Positions 24,019 through 33,161 are shown, counted from the stretch's first letter. The stretch: 64,000 nt of DNA from Palsa-504 sp963847965 (GCA_963847965.1 CAWKCG010000003.1:186001-250000); one strand, 5' to 3'. The notes: a model not told the origin generated them from the letters alone. Program-made: numbers and translations.

Positions 24019-26223
24019 TTACGCTGCGCCCCGTCGAGTAACGCCGACCCGGGCCTGGCAGAGCGCCAGCACGTTGGCGATGACCTGGTGCCCGGCCCGG
24101 CCGGACGCGGTCAGGATCGACTCGGGGTGGAACTGCACGGCCCACCGGCCGTTCGGCTCGTCCTCGATCGCCATCACCACGCCGTCCGGCGTGCACGCCG
24201 TCACGGTGAACCCGCCCAGGACCTCCCCCGGCGGGGCGTACAGGCTGTGGTAGCGGCCCGCGGTGAACTCCGCGGGCAGCCCGGCCAGCAGCGCTCCCCC
24301 GGACACCCGGACCAGGCCGGGCTTGCCGTGCGCGGGCTCCGGCAGCAACGACAGCGCGCCCCCGGCGTGCTCCACCATGGCCTGCAGGCCCAGGCAGACG
24401 CCGAACGCCGGCAGGCTCCGCGCGTACACCTCGTCCAGCAGCGCCGCGCAGGCGAAGTCGGCCGGCCGGCCCGGCCCGGGTGACAGCACGACCAGGTCTG
24501 GCGCGTAGGAGTCGAGCAGCTCCGGGGCGAACCCGAACCGCAGCGTGGTCACCTCCGCCCCGTGCTGACGGAAGTAGTCGCCGAGCGTGTGCACGAACGA
24601 GTCCTGGTGGTCGACGAGCAGCACCCGCAGCCCCGAGCCTGCGGCGGGCTCGTCCGGCTCATCGCGGCCCGGTTCCGCCGGTCCGGTACCGCAGCGCGCC
24701 AGCCGTTCGGCCTCGGCCAGGGTTTCCAGCAGAGCGCGGGCCTTGATGTGCGTCTCCTTCTCCTCGGCGTCGGGGACCGAGTCGTACAGCAGGGTGGCGC
24801 CCGCGCGCACGGCGGCGACCCCGCCGGTGATGTGCGCGGTCCGCAGCGTGAGCCCGGTGTTCATGGACCCGTCGAAGCCGATCGTGCCGACGGCGCCGCC
24901 GTACCAGCGGCGCGGGGCGGCCTCGTGGTCCTCGATGAACTGCATGGCCCAAGCCTTCGGCGCGCCGGTCACCGTCACCGCCCACATGTGCGTGAGGAAC
25001 GCGTCGAGCGCGTCGAACCCGGGCCGCAGCCGGCCCTCGATGTGGTCCACGGTGTGGATGAGACGGCTGTACATCTCGATCTGCCGGCGGCCGATCACCC
25101 GCACCGTGCCCGGCACGCACACCCGCGCCTTGTCGTTGCGGTCCACGTCGGTGCACATGGTCAGCTCGGACTCCTCCTTGGCCGAGCCGAGCAGGGTGGC
25201 GATGTTCGCCGCGTCCTCGAGCGTGTCCTCGCCGCGCGCGATCGTGCCCGCGATCGGGCAGGTCTCCACCCGGTCCCCGGTGACCCGCACGTACATCTCC
25301 GGCGACGCGCCGACGAGGTACTCCCCCTCGCCCAGGTTGAACAGGAACTCGTAGGGGGCCGGGTTGCGCTGCCGGAGCAGCTCGTAGAACGCGGCCGGCG
25401 ACGCGCACCGCCCGTGGAAGGTGTGGCTCGGCACCACCTCGAACAGGTCGCCGCAGGCGAACCGCTCGCGCGCCTCCTCCACCACCCGCGCGTAGCTGCC
25501 CGGCCGCGGCGGCGGGAGGATTTCCTGATCCCGAACGAGCGGTGGTGTCCCTCCCGCTACCGTGCTTCCCGTCCGCCGGTCAAGGCCAGCGGTGGACTCG
25601 CCCCCTACCTCGAACTCGTAGGCGTACCTGATGGCCTCCTCGCGCTTGCGGTCGAGCACCCAGATCTCGTCGGGCAGGTGCAGGACCAGGTCCCGCTGCC
25701 CGGCCGGCCGCTCGCGGCGCAGCCGGACCGGCTCGAACTGGAAGGCCAGGTCGTACCCGAACGCCCCGTACAGCCCGAGGTGCGGGTCCTCGCAGCCGAA
25801 CGCCGCCACGATCTCCCGCAGCGCGGTGAACACCGTCGGCCTGCGGCTGCGCTGCTCCTCCGTGAGCTCCTGGCCGGTCTCCGCGATGACCACGCTGGCC
25901 TCGTCGGCGGGCCCAGCCGCCACGGGCTGGCCCGCCGCCGCCAGGGCGGCACGGATCACCGGCAGGACGACGCGGCCGCGGTCGTTCAGGGCCCGCGCGG
26001 TGACCCGCCTGCCGGTCGCGATGATCTCCGCGCACGGGTCGGCGTACGCCATGTGCCAGCGGCTGTACCGCCCGGGGTACTCCATCCCCGAACTCATCAC
26101 TCCGCCCCGGCGCTCGTCGACGACCGCCGCGATCCGGCCGAGCTCGATGGGGTCGAACGGGGTGGCGGTGCGGGTCACCCGCACGCCGCCGCGGGTCAGT
26201 AGTTCCGTACGGTGGGAGTCCAC
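24019..26223 (-). CDS. trpEG: Fused anthranilate synthase (TrpE plus TrpG)
   Basis: A 734-residue fusion that makes anthranilate from chorismate and glutamine, the first step to tryptophan. Residues 1-510 are the TrpE part: YGAFGYDLAFQFEP, FEVVPSHTFHG, SPEMYVRVTG, CPIAGTIARGEDTLEDA, CTDVDRNDKARVC and the AVTVTGAPKAWAMQFIE block. Residues about 540-734 are the TrpG glutaminase: LLVDHQDSFVHTLGDYFRQ, nucleophile GVCLGLQAMVEH and VQFHPESIL. Start is GTG 26223 after GGAAGGGG; the longer reading from 26433 passes through the attenuator and is rejected. It is monocistronic and preceded by a Trp leader peptide, so attenuation by tryptophan supply is likely. A phenazine or secondary role is possible but no such genes are near. 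Confidence 0.93.
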   Translation of the reverse strand: MDSHRTELLTRGGVRVTRTATPFDPIELGRIAAVVDERRGGVMSSGMEYPGRYSRWHMAYADPCAEIIATGRRVTARALNDRGRVVLPVIRAALAAAGQPVAAGPADEASVVIAETGQELTEEQRSRRPTVFTALREIVAAFGCEDPHLGLYGAFGYDLAFQFEPVRLRRERPAGQRDLVLHLPDEIWVLDRKREEAIRYAYEFEVGGESTAGLDRRTGSTVAGGTPPLVRDQEILPPPRPGSYARVVEEARERFACGDLFEVVPSHTFHGRCASPAAFYELLRQRNPAPYEFLFNLGEGEYLVGASPEMYVRVTGDRVETCPIAGTIARGEDTLEDAANIATLLGSAKEESELTMCTDVDRNDKARVCVPGTVRVIGRRQIEMYSRLIHTVDHIEGRLRPGFDALDAFLTHMWAVTVTGAPKAWAMQFIEDHEAAPRRWYGGAVGTIGFDGSMNTGLTLRTAHITGGVAAVRAGATLLYDSVPDAEEKETHIKARALLETLAEAERLARCGTGPAEPGRDEPDEPAAGSGLRVLLVDHQDSFVHTLGDYFRQHGAEVTTLRFGFAPELLDSYAPDLVVLSPGPGRPADFACAALLDEVYARSLPAFGVCLGLQAMVEHAGGALSLLPEPAHGKPGLVRVSGGALLAGLPAEFTAGRYHSLYAPPGEVLGGFTVTACTPDGVVMAIEDEPNGRWAVQFHPESILTASGRAGHQVIANVLALCQARVGVTRRGAA

Positions 26224-26264
26224 GGTGGCCCCTTCCGGGTCTCGGCCTGTCGGAGGCGACCGGG

Positions 26265-26301
26265 AAAAGGAAAAGCGGCCGCCTGGTTCTGGGCGGTCGC
26301 T
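26265..26301 (-). terminator. Attenuator terminator ahead of trpEG
   Basis: On the minus strand AGCGACCGCC and GGCGGCCGCT form a 10-bp stem with one A-C mismatch and an 8-base loop, followed by TTTTCCTTTT. Its CCGCC arm can instead pair with GGCGG right after the leader peptide stop, and that GGCGG can also pair with GCCGCC inside the leader. These are the three mutually exclusive pairings of a classic trp attenuator. Confidence 0.8.
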
Positions 26302-26330
26302 TCGTGTCTGAGCGCGGGTCAGCGTGCCGC

Positions 26331-26375
26331 CTACTGGCGGCGCCACCACTGCAGGTTGGCTGCGGCTCGCGTCAC
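26331..26375 (-). CDS. trpL: trp leader peptide
   Basis: GTG 26375 opens a 14-residue ORF reading (V/M)TRAAANLQWWRRQ then TAG at 26331-26333. Tandem Trp codons (TGG TGG) sit next to the stop, as in trp leader peptides. The ribosome-binding site is weak. Stalling at the Trp codons would free the segment after the stop to form the antiterminator and allow trpEG transcription. Confidence 0.72.
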   Translation of the reverse strand: MTRAAANLQWWRRQ

Positions 26376-26477
26376 GGCGCTTAGCGTAGCGGATCGGCCC
26401 GCGCGCCGCCACCGCCCGAACCACCCAGGTCACCTCCGGCGAGCTACATACTGCGAGATCTACGGGCCACGCCCTAC

Positions 26478-28334
26478 CTAGTGGCTGGGCGCGTACGGGC
26501 AGGGCGCGCTGAGCTCGGGCATCCGCCAGGCGGCAGACGCGGCCGAGATGAGCTGCGCCTCGGTGCGCAGGCCCGGCTCAGACGAGCCGACGCCGGCCGG
26601 GACCGTCCCTCCGGAAAAGAAGCCGACCGTAAGCTGCCGGACCGAGGGGTCGCCGAGCAGGCCGCCGTGGAAGGCCGCCACGAAGATCACGTTCGACGGC
26701 CAGGAGCACGCGGGCAGGGTGACCGCGTCGGCGAGCGGCACCACGGCCAGCCAGGGCACCCGCCGGTCGTGGCTGACCACGTCGTAGTAGCTCGCGCCGA
26801 CCTGGCTGACCGAGTCGAGCAGCTCCCCCGCTCCCGAGCTGCCGTACGGGGACATCCCGCCGACCAGTTTGTTCAGCGCGTTCAGCAGGTCGCCGGGAAC
26901 GGTTCCGTCCGCCTGGCCGAGCTGGCCTGGCCTGACGATCGGGCTGAGCAGGACAACAGAGCCGATGGGGACATGCGGATGCCGGGCCAGCATGGCGTAG
27001 ACCCCGAGGGTGCCCTCGCTTTCCGCCACGACGTTCACGGGCGCGTGCGCGTGCCGGTACAGCCACTCCAACTGGACCGCCATCCGGTCGCCCAGCGTCT
27101 GGATCGGCAGGTCGCCGGCGGCCTGGGCGTAGGGAATCGGGTTCCCCGCGGCGTCAAGGCCCTGGTAGGAGAACTGGCGGACGAGCATGCCCGGCTCGGC
27201 GGCGCGCAGGGTGTTCGCGTCGTGGCAGCAGGTCGAGCCGAAACCCGCGACCACGAGTAGCGCGCCGCGGACTCCTGCGGGGCCCGCCGGGGTCGGGCCC
27301 GGCGGGACGTGCCCGGCGGGCACTCCAGGGGATCCGGCGTCGTCCACCGCGATGGCCGCGGCCGCGACGCCGCTCGTCGCGGGGATCAGGTGCAGGGTTC
27401 CGGTGAACACCAGCCTGGCCGTCCCCACGACGAGCGCCAGAACCAGGAACGCCGCGAGCGGCGCGACCGGCAGCCAGCTCGTCCGGTCGTGTAGCGCGTG
27501 CCGGATCCGCCAAAGCGCCGCGCGCCATTGCCAGGCCTGCGGCGGCTCCTCCGCCGAACGCCGGACCGCCGCCCGGGTGAGTCCGTACCAGGCCCGCGCG
27601 TCGACCACGCCGACCAGCCCTGCTACCGCGATGATGCCGGCCGTGTCGAGGTGCGTCATGAGCACCGCGGCCGCGGACAGGATCAGGAAGGTCGCGAGCA
27701 GCCACGCCGCAGTGGGAGCTGGGGGCAGACGGCGCCACCAGGTCTGGCCCACGCCGCCGTGGCTCAGCGCCAGCGCGGCGCCGAGCAGGACGGGTAGTAC
27801 GGCCAGGAACGGCCAGGAGAACGGGAGCAGCGCGACCCCGAACATGACCGTGACCACGGGCGACATCACCAGCCACACCAGTACGGTCAGCACGGCGCAC
27901 GACAGCACCGAACCGAGGAAGCGCGGCCTCGGGATCCCCACCCGCGGGGGGACACCCCCCGCGAACCCCCCACCGACGATCCCGCCGGATTCCCTGGGCC
28001 ACGCCAGCAGCAGCAGGGCCGCGTTCACGGCCGAGCGGGTCAGCAGGATCAGCACGAGGACGGCGGTGAAGCCGAGCCAGGACTGGTTGAGCGTGAACAG
28101 CCAGCGCAGGTCGTGGTAGGCCGCGAGCGGCGGGAGCGCGGTGACCTGCGGCGCGAGCGGCCTGGCCCAGGGCGCGATGAACGACAGCACGCCCGCTTCG
28201 AGCATCGCGCCGCCCGCTGAGAACGCGATAAGACCCCGATGCCGGAAGAACGCCCCGGCCAAGCCGCCTCCCGCTAGCCTCTGCCCCCGCTTTGGCCTAT
28301 TCCAGCCTAACTCGGGCAAATCCGTGGCTCCCAT
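26478..28334 (-). CDS. Membrane protein with C-terminal alpha/beta-hydrolase-like domain
   Basis: A protein of about 618 residues. Residues 30-330 contain about eight membrane segments (for example VLSCAVLTVLVWLVMSPVVT, LAVLPVLLGAALALS, LAAFLVLALVVGTARLVF). The extracytoplasmic C-terminal part has the layout of an alpha/beta hydrolase: VVAGFGSTCCHDANTLR, the elbow-like VNVVAESEGTLGVYAML with Glu or Ser in the nucleophile position (AESEG), SVVLLSPIV and VIFVAAFHGG near the end with a candidate His. A secreted-side esterase or inactive relative is possible; no named family is recognised. Start ATG 28334 (MGATDLPELG); GTG or ATG 28352 is an alternative. Confidence 0.6.
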   Translation of the reverse strand: MGATDLPELGWNRPKRGQRLAGGGLAGAFFRHRGLIAFSAGGAMLEAGVLSFIAPWARPLAPQVTALPPLAAYHDLRWLFTLNQSWLGFTAVLVLILLTRSAVNAALLLLAWPRESGGIVGGGFAGGVPPRVGIPRPRFLGSVLSCAVLTVLVWLVMSPVVTVMFGVALLPFSWPFLAVLPVLLGAALALSHGGVGQTWWRRLPPAPTAAWLLATFLILSAAAVLMTHLDTAGIIAVAGLVGVVDARAWYGLTRAAVRRSAEEPPQAWQWRAALWRIRHALHDRTSWLPVAPLAAFLVLALVVGTARLVFTGTLHLIPATSGVAAAAIAVDDAGSPGVPAGHVPPGPTPAGPAGVRGALLVVAGFGSTCCHDANTLRAAEPGMLVRQFSYQGLDAAGNPIPYAQAAGDLPIQTLGDRMAVQLEWLYRHAHAPVNVVAESEGTLGVYAMLARHPHVPIGSVVLLSPIVRPGQLGQADGTVPGDLLNALNKLVGGMSPYGSSGAGELLDSVSQVGASYYDVVSHDRRVPWLAVVPLADAVTLPACSWPSNVIFVAAFHGGLLGDPSVRQLTVGFFSGGTVPAGVGSSEPGLRTEAQLISAASAAWRMPELSAPCPYAPSH

Positions 28335-28379
28335 CAGGGTGTAACCGGGCACCGCCGGCGAGTATGCCCGCGGCGCGGA

Positions 28380-28952
28380 TCAGAACTCAAAACCGCCCGA
28401 ACGTCCGTTGCGGTCGGCGAGCAGGCCGGCCAGGGCCGAGATGGCGATCTCGGGCGGTGTCCGCGAGCCGATGTTGAGCCCGATCGGGCGGTGCACCCGG
28501 GCGATCTCGGCCGGTGGGACGCCCAGCGCGGTGAGCGCCTCAACGTGCGGCCCGACGTGCCGCGGATTGCCCATCACGCCGATCCACCGGGCCTTGGTGG
28601 CCAGCGCGTCGCGGAGCACGAGGCCGAGTTCTGCGCGGTGATGGTCGGTGACCACCACGTCGACCGTATCGTCAAGATCATCGGGCGCGGCGGTGATGAG
28701 GGGGAACCCGAGGGCCGCCGCGCCGGCCGCGCGCACCTCGTCCGGCTCGAGCAGGAATCCGCGGAACCCCAGATCCGCACCGTATCTAAGTAGGTAGCCG
28801 GCGACCGGCGAGGCGAACACCGCGACCAGCGTGCGCTCCCTCGCGGCGGATGACCCTGCGGAGACGGTCCGGGGATCCGCGGCGAGACCTGAGCCGTGGG
28901 CCACGGCGCAGGCCGGGTCCTCGTCGTGGCTATGGTGCGTGTGCTCAGTCAT
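28380..28952 (-). CDS. XdhC/CoxI-family protein, C-terminal (NAD-binding-like) domain
   Basis: A protein of about 190 residues. It carries the Rossmann-like XdhC domain: LVAVFASPVAGYLLRYGADLGF, VVVTDHHRAELGLVLRDALATKARWIGVMGNPRHV, and the family end HRPIGLNIGSRTPPEIAISALAGLLADR. XdhC-type proteins insert or sulfurate molybdenum cofactor in xanthine or CO dehydrogenases. The N-terminal XdhC half is missing and no molybdoenzyme gene is nearby. It begins with a His-rich stretch (TEHTHHSHDED) that could bind metal. ATG 28952 is preferred; GTG 28958 is an alternative. Confidence 0.75.
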   Translation of the reverse strand: MTEHTHHSHDEDPACAVAHGSGLAADPRTVSAGSSAARERTLVAVFASPVAGYLLRYGADLGFRGFLLEPDEVRAAGAAALGFPLITAAPDDLDDTVDVVVTDHHRAELGLVLRDALATKARWIGVMGNPRHVGPHVEALTALGVPPAEIARVHRPIGLNIGSRTPPEIAISALAGLLADRNGRSGGFEF

Positions 28953-28995
28953 GACCACTAGTCTGGCACGGCCGCGATCTGCTCAGTCGTATCCG

Positions 28996-30201
28996 TCACC
29001 GCGCCGCCTCTCCCCCGGCCGCCGGTGCCGCCGCGGCAGCGGGCAGGCCCGGATGGGCCGCAACGAGCGCGGCGTCGAGGTCGGCGACCAGGTCGGCCGC
29101 GGCCTCGATGCCGATCGACAGGCGCAGCAGGTCGGCCGGGACCGGCGAGGACGGGCCTTCCGTCGCGGCCCGGTGCTCGATGAGGCTCTCCACGCCGCCG
29201 AGCGAGGTGGCCCGCTTGAACACCCGGACGGCCTGGAGCACCGCGGCGGCATGCTCGGCTCCCCCGGCCAGCCGGATGGACAGCATGCCCCCGAACCCGC
29301 CGCTCATCTGGCGGGCGGCGATCTGGTGGCCGGGGTGCGAGGGCAGCCCCGGGTAGAGCACGGCCGCCACCGCCGGGTGGCCGTCCAGGTGGGTCGCGAC
29401 CGCCAGGGCGGTCTCGGAGGCGCGGTGCACGCGCAGGAACAGGGTGCGCATCCCCCGCTGAAGCAGCCAGGCCTCGAACGGCCCGAGCACGGCGCCGGCG
29501 TTGCTGCGCCAGGACCTGATCCGCTCCCAGAACGGATCACTCCTGACCGTCAGGGCCGCGCCAGCCAGCACGTCGCTGTGGCCGTTCAGGTACTTGGTGG
29601 CGGAGTGCACGACGAGATCCGCGCCGTGCTCGAACGGCCTGGTGAGCACCGGGGTCGCCACCGTGTTGTCGACGGCCACCCTGGCTCCCGCGGCGTGCGC
29701 GAGGTCGCAGACCGCCGCCAGGTCGGTGATCTCCCACATGGGGTTGGCGGGCGTTTCCACCCACACCAGCCGGGTCCGGCCGGGGCGCAGGGCCGATGCC
29801 ACCGCGGCGAGGTCGGTGGTGTCGGTGAACTCCACGTCCAGGCCCCAGGTGAGGGCGAACTCCGCCAGCCATTTCCGCAGGCCCCAGTACAGGATCCGGG
29901 AGACCAGCACGTGATCACCGGGCAGCAGGGACTGGAAGACCGCCGTGGCCGCCGCCATCCCGGAGGCGAACACGGCACAGGAACAGCCAGCGCCCTCCAG
30001 GGCGGCCAGCAGCCGTTCGGCGAGCTCGTAGGTGGGGTTGTCGGCCCGGGTGTAGACGCGGTCCTGCAGGTAGGACCCGTCCGGCTGCCGCTCATAGTTC
30101 GTGGCCGGGGTGATGGCCGGCGCCAGGCCGCCGGACCCCGGGTCCGCCTCGCCGGATCCCTGAGCGGCCAGCGTCTCCGGTGACACAGATCGCCGTTCCA
30201 T
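28996..30201 (-). CDS. Cys/Met metabolism PLP enzyme (cystathionine gamma-synthase/lyase-like)
   Basis: A 401-residue fold-type I PLP enzyme. The Schiff-base Lys is 203 in VVHSATKYLNGHSD; other marks are YTRADNPTYELAERLLAALEG, FASGMAAATAVFQSLLPGDHVL, VWVETPANPMWEITDL and the C-terminal GVESLIEHRA. The family covers cystathionine synthase, cystathionine lyase and methionine gamma-lyase; the exact reaction cannot be assigned. It starts 103 bases from a divergent threonine-dehydratase-like gene, so the pair may serve linked amino acid metabolism. Confidence 0.88.
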   Translation of the reverse strand: MERRSVSPETLAAQGSGEADPGSGGLAPAITPATNYERQPDGSYLQDRVYTRADNPTYELAERLLAALEGAGCSCAVFASGMAAATAVFQSLLPGDHVLVSRILYWGLRKWLAEFALTWGLDVEFTDTTDLAAVASALRPGRTRLVWVETPANPMWEITDLAAVCDLAHAAGARVAVDNTVATPVLTRPFEHGADLVVHSATKYLNGHSDVLAGAALTVRSDPFWERIRSWRSNAGAVLGPFEAWLLQRGMRTLFLRVHRASETALAVATHLDGHPAVAAVLYPGLPSHPGHQIAARQMSGGFGGMLSIRLAGGAEHAAAVLQAVRVFKRATSLGGVESLIEHRAATEGPSSPVPADLLRLSIGIEAAADLVADLDAALVAAHPGLPAAAAAPAAGGEAAR

Positions 30202-30304
30202 CAGATGCTGCCTCCGCGTGTGGTCGGCAACCGAGGCTATCAGCGCCGGGCTGGGCGGTGCCGCGGAGTCGGTGACGGCCCGGCAGGTCGGTATCGTGGC
30301 TGGC

Positions 30305-31261
30305 GTGATCTCGCGTGACGATATCCGCCGCTGCTACGACACGATCAGGCCCTACATCCGCAGGACTCCGGTCGTCCAGGTCGACCTTGCCGATCTTGAC
30401 GAGCCCGCGTCTGGCGGGACAGCGGTTCAAGGGTCCAGGCCGGCGTGGCTCAAGCTGGAATTCCTGCAGTGCGCCGGGTCCTTCAAGGCCCGCGGCGCGT
30501 TCACCAACCTGCTGGTGCGGGACGTTCCGGCCGCCGGGGTGGTCGCGGCGTCCGGGGGCAATCACGGGGTGGCCGTCGCCTACGCCGCCAGCCGGCGCGG
30601 CGTGCCCGCCAAGATCTTCGTCCCGACGGTGTCGTCGCCGACCAAGATGGCGCGCATCCGCGAGCTCGGCGCGGACCTGGTCGTCACCGGCGAGCGGTAC
30701 GCCGACGCGCTGGCCGCGGCCGAGGACTGGGTGCGGAACTCAGGCGCGATGAGCGTGCACGCCTACGACCAGCGCGAGACGATCCTGGGGCAGGGCACGC
30801 TCGCCCTCGAGCTCTCCGAGCAGGTCAGCGAGCTGGACACGGTGCTGGTGCCGGTCGGCGGGGGCGGCCTGATCTCCGGCATTGCGTCCTGGTGCGCAGG
30901 CGCCGCCCGCGTCATCGGGGTCGAGCCTGACGGCGCGCCCACGCTCACCTACGCCAGGGCCGAGGGCCGGCCCGTGGACGCCCCGGCCGGGAGCGTCGCG
31001 GCGGACGCGCTGGCGCCGCGGCAAGTCGGCGAGCTGGTGTTTCCCATCACCCAGCGCTACGTCGAGGACGTGGTGCTCGTCGACGACGCCTCGATCCTGG
31101 CGGCCCAGCAGGCCCTGTGGCGGGCGCTGCGGATCGCGGCCGAGCCCGCCGCCTGCGTCGGCATCGCGGCCCTGCTCAGCGGCGGGTACAAGCCCGGGCC
31201 CGGCGAGAACGTCGCCGTGGTGATCAGCGGCGCCAACATGTCGCCGTCCCAGCTCGGCTAA
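30305..31261 (+). CDS. Threonine/serine dehydratase-like PLP enzyme
   Basis: A 318-residue fold-type II PLP enzyme. The PLP Lys is 61 in LEFLQCAGSFKARGAFTNLL; Gly-rich phosphate-binding loop VPVGGGGLISGIASW; and NHG in SGGNHGVAVAYAASRRGVPAKIFVP. It lacks the C-terminal ACT-like regulatory domain of biosynthetic threonine deaminase, so it resembles the catabolic or serine racemase/dehydratase type. Start GTG 30305 (ISRDDIRRCYDTIRPYIRRTP) fits the family better than the longer reading from 30218. It is followed 16 bases later by the DUF4032 gene. Confidence 0.88.
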   Translation: MISRDDIRRCYDTIRPYIRRTPVVQVDLADLDEPASGGTAVQGSRPAWLKLEFLQCAGSFKARGAFTNLLVRDVPAAGVVAASGGNHGVAVAYAASRRGVPAKIFVPTVSSPTKMARIRELGADLVVTGERYADALAAAEDWVRNSGAMSVHAYDQRETILGQGTLALELSEQVSELDTVLVPVGGGGLISGIASWCAGAARVIGVEPDGAPTLTYARAEGRPVDAPAGSVAADALAPRQVGELVFPITQRYVEDVVLVDDASILAAQQALWRALRIAAEPAACVGIAALLSGGYKPGPGENVAVVISGANMSPSQLG

Positions 31262-31277
31262 GCGAGAACTTGGTCGC

Positions 31278-32591
31278 GTGCGGTTCGTCTTCACCCCTCC
31301 CGCCGATCAAGCCGCCGGGCTGCTGACCCTGCCATGGGCGGAGCCGCTGGCCGACTGGCACGACGACCGGCTCGTGGAGATCCGGCAGCGGGGCATATCC
31401 CGGCACGTGGTCCGGTTCGTCCACGACGACGGCACGCTGTACGCCCTCAAGGAGCTCAGCGAACGGCTCGCCAGGCGCGAGTACCGGCTGCTGCGGGCGC
31501 TGGCCGGCGCGAACGTGCCCGCCGTCGAGGTGGTCGGGATCGCGGTCGATCTCGACGCGTCCCGCCCCCGCCGCGCGGACGCCGACGCCATCCTCGTGAC
31601 GAAGTTCCTCACGTTCTCCACGACGTACCGGGCGGTCTTCTCGCGCCCGCGCAGCATAGAGCCCACCGGCGTGCTGCTCGACGCGATGGTGGAACTGCTC
31701 GTCCGGCTGCACCTGTCGGGGTTCTTCTGGGGCGACTGCTCACTGTCGAACACGCTGTTCCGCTACGACGCGGGCACGCTGGAGGCGTACCTGGTCGACG
31801 CCGAGACCAGCGAAGAGCACCCGGCGCTGAGCGACGGGCAGCGCCAGTATGACCTGGAGCTGGCCGTGGAGCGCGTGGCCGGGGAACTGCTCGACCTGCA
31901 GGCGGGCGATCTGCTCCCGGACCATATCGACCCGTTCGAGATCGCCGACGAGCTGCGGAAACGATACGACTCCCTGTGGCATGAACTGACCAGGGAAGAG
32001 ATCCTGCGCCCGGATGAGCAGCGCTACCGGATCACCGAGCGGCTGCGCCGGCTCAACGAACTCGGCTTCGACGCCGACGAGGTCGAGTTGATCGCCACGC
32101 CGGAGGGAAACAAGCTGCGCGTGCGGACCAGGGTCGCAGAATCGGGGACCTTCGCCAGGAAGCTGTTCCTGCGGACCGGGATCGACGCCGGCGAGAACCA
32201 GGCACGCAGGCTGCTCAACGACATCGCCGCCTTCCGCGCCTACCTGGAGCAGAAGGAAGGCCACCCGGTCTCAGAGATCGTGGCGGTCAACCGGTGGCTG
32301 GAAGAGGTCTACGACCCGGTGATCGCCTTGATCCCCGCCGACCTCCGCGGCCGGCTCCCCCCGGCGGAAATCTTCCACGAGGTCCTTGAGCACCGCTGGT
32401 ACATGTCCGAGGCCGCGGGGCACGACGTCGGCACCACGGCCGCCGCGATTGCCTACATGAAGCAGGTCCTGCCCGGGGCGCCCGAGCCGCTGGACGATGC
32501 TCCGACCGGCCCGCTACCCGTAGCGAGCGGACCGCCGGACGAGGCGCCCGAGCCGCTGGACGACGCGACCGCCGTGGACGACCGGGCTTAG
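31278..32591 (+). CDS. DUF4032 protein with kinase-like N-terminal domain
   Basis: A 437-residue cytoplasmic protein. The first 190 residues look like a lipopolysaccharide-kinase/RIO-like kinase fold: ALKELSERLARREYRLLRAL (Lys and Glu), LVRLHLSGFFWGDCSLSNTL (catalytic Asp and Asn), and AYLVDAETSE in the DFG position. The rest is the DUF4032 region (FARKLFLRTGIDAGENQARRLLNDIAAFRAYLEQ). The tail carries two APEPLDDA repeats. GTG start, 16 bases after the dehydratase gene. The family is common in actinobacteria with no known substrate. Confidence 0.78.
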   Translation: MRFVFTPPADQAAGLLTLPWAEPLADWHDDRLVEIRQRGISRHVVRFVHDDGTLYALKELSERLARREYRLLRALAGANVPAVEVVGIAVDLDASRPRRADADAILVTKFLTFSTTYRAVFSRPRSIEPTGVLLDAMVELLVRLHLSGFFWGDCSLSNTLFRYDAGTLEAYLVDAETSEEHPALSDGQRQYDLELAVERVAGELLDLQAGDLLPDHIDPFEIADELRKRYDSLWHELTREEILRPDEQRYRITERLRRLNELGFDADEVELIATPEGNKLRVRTRVAESGTFARKLFLRTGIDAGENQARRLLNDIAAFRAYLEQKEGHPVSEIVAVNRWLEEVYDPVIALIPADLRGRLPPAEIFHEVLEHRWYMSEAAGHDVGTTAAAIAYMKQVLPGAPEPLDDAPTGPLPVASGPPDEAPEPLDDATAVDDRA

Positions 32592-32624
32592 AGCCGCGTA
32601 CGTATGGAATGCCGAGATTTATCG

Positions 32625-32698
32625 GGGAGGATCCGGGCTTGTGGGAGGAAAAGGGGGACTATAGTGCACCAAATCCTCCCCGGAACCCGGATCCTCCC
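32625..32698. repeat. Nested inverted repeats between convergent genes
   Basis: GGGAGGATCCGGG at 32625-32637 and its perfect complement CCCGGATCCTCCC at 32686-32698 enclose an inner pair, GGGAGGA at 32643 and TCCTCCC at 32674. The spacer between DUF4032 and DUF302, which converge, is otherwise empty. A bidirectional terminator or a small mobile-element relic are both possible. Confidence 0.7.
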
Positions 32699-32719
32699 AC
32701 ATAATCTGGGGGCCCGCCG

Positions 32720-33124
32720 CTATGAGGCCACGAGGGCGTCGGTGAGCGCGTTGATGGCGGCCAGGTTTCCGGTCAGGTCGTCGCTGAGGTGATGACTGGC
32801 GGCGAGCGCCGCGGGCGCGTAGTAGGAGACCTTGGTCTGCTCTCCGTCGGCCCAGATCAGCACCTTGAGCGGCAGGTCGAGCGCGGCCAGCGGGGAGGCC
32901 ACCATCACCGGGGTGCCCGCGGCGGGGCTGCCGAAGATCACCAGCGTGGTCTCCCGCAGCGAGAGCCCCACCTGGCTGGCCTCGGCGCTCTGGTCGATGA
33001 CGCCGAAGATCTTCAGGCCCTTCGCGCCGAGGATGCCGGTCAACCTGGCGACGGTTTCGGCCACCGAGTGGCGGCTGAGCTTGGTGACGACGTCCGACTC
33101 GTTCGGGAGCCTGTCCTCGGTCAT
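32720..33124 (-). CDS. DUF302 family protein
   Basis: A 134-residue cytoplasmic protein with the full DUF302 layout: SVAETVARLTGILGAKGLKIFGVIDQSAEA, then LRETTLVIFGSPAAGTPVM and ALDLPLKVLIW. Members are small alpha-beta proteins of unknown function, often tied to metal or thiol stress. ATG 33124 is the start. It lies upstream of the nested inverted repeats and 37 bases downstream of the haloalkane dehalogenase gene, which is on the same strand and may be in the same transcript. Confidence 0.85.
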   Translation of the reverse strand: MTEDRLPNESDVVTKLSRHSVAETVARLTGILGAKGLKIFGVIDQSAEASQVGLSLRETTLVIFGSPAAGTPVMVASPLAALDLPLKVLIWADGEQTKVSYYAPAALAASHHLSDDLTGNLAAINALTDALVAS

Positions 33125-33161
33125 GGTGAATCACACTAACGGTGCGGAACGGGCGTGCCGG

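Noticed and set aside
24562..26202. 546-codon plus-strand reading
   Set aside because: It is opposite the trpEG gene and lacks any recognisable motif.
26224..26433. Longer start for trpEG at 26433
   Set aside because: It would translate through the leader peptide and attenuator; the GTG at 26223 has a good ribosome-binding site.
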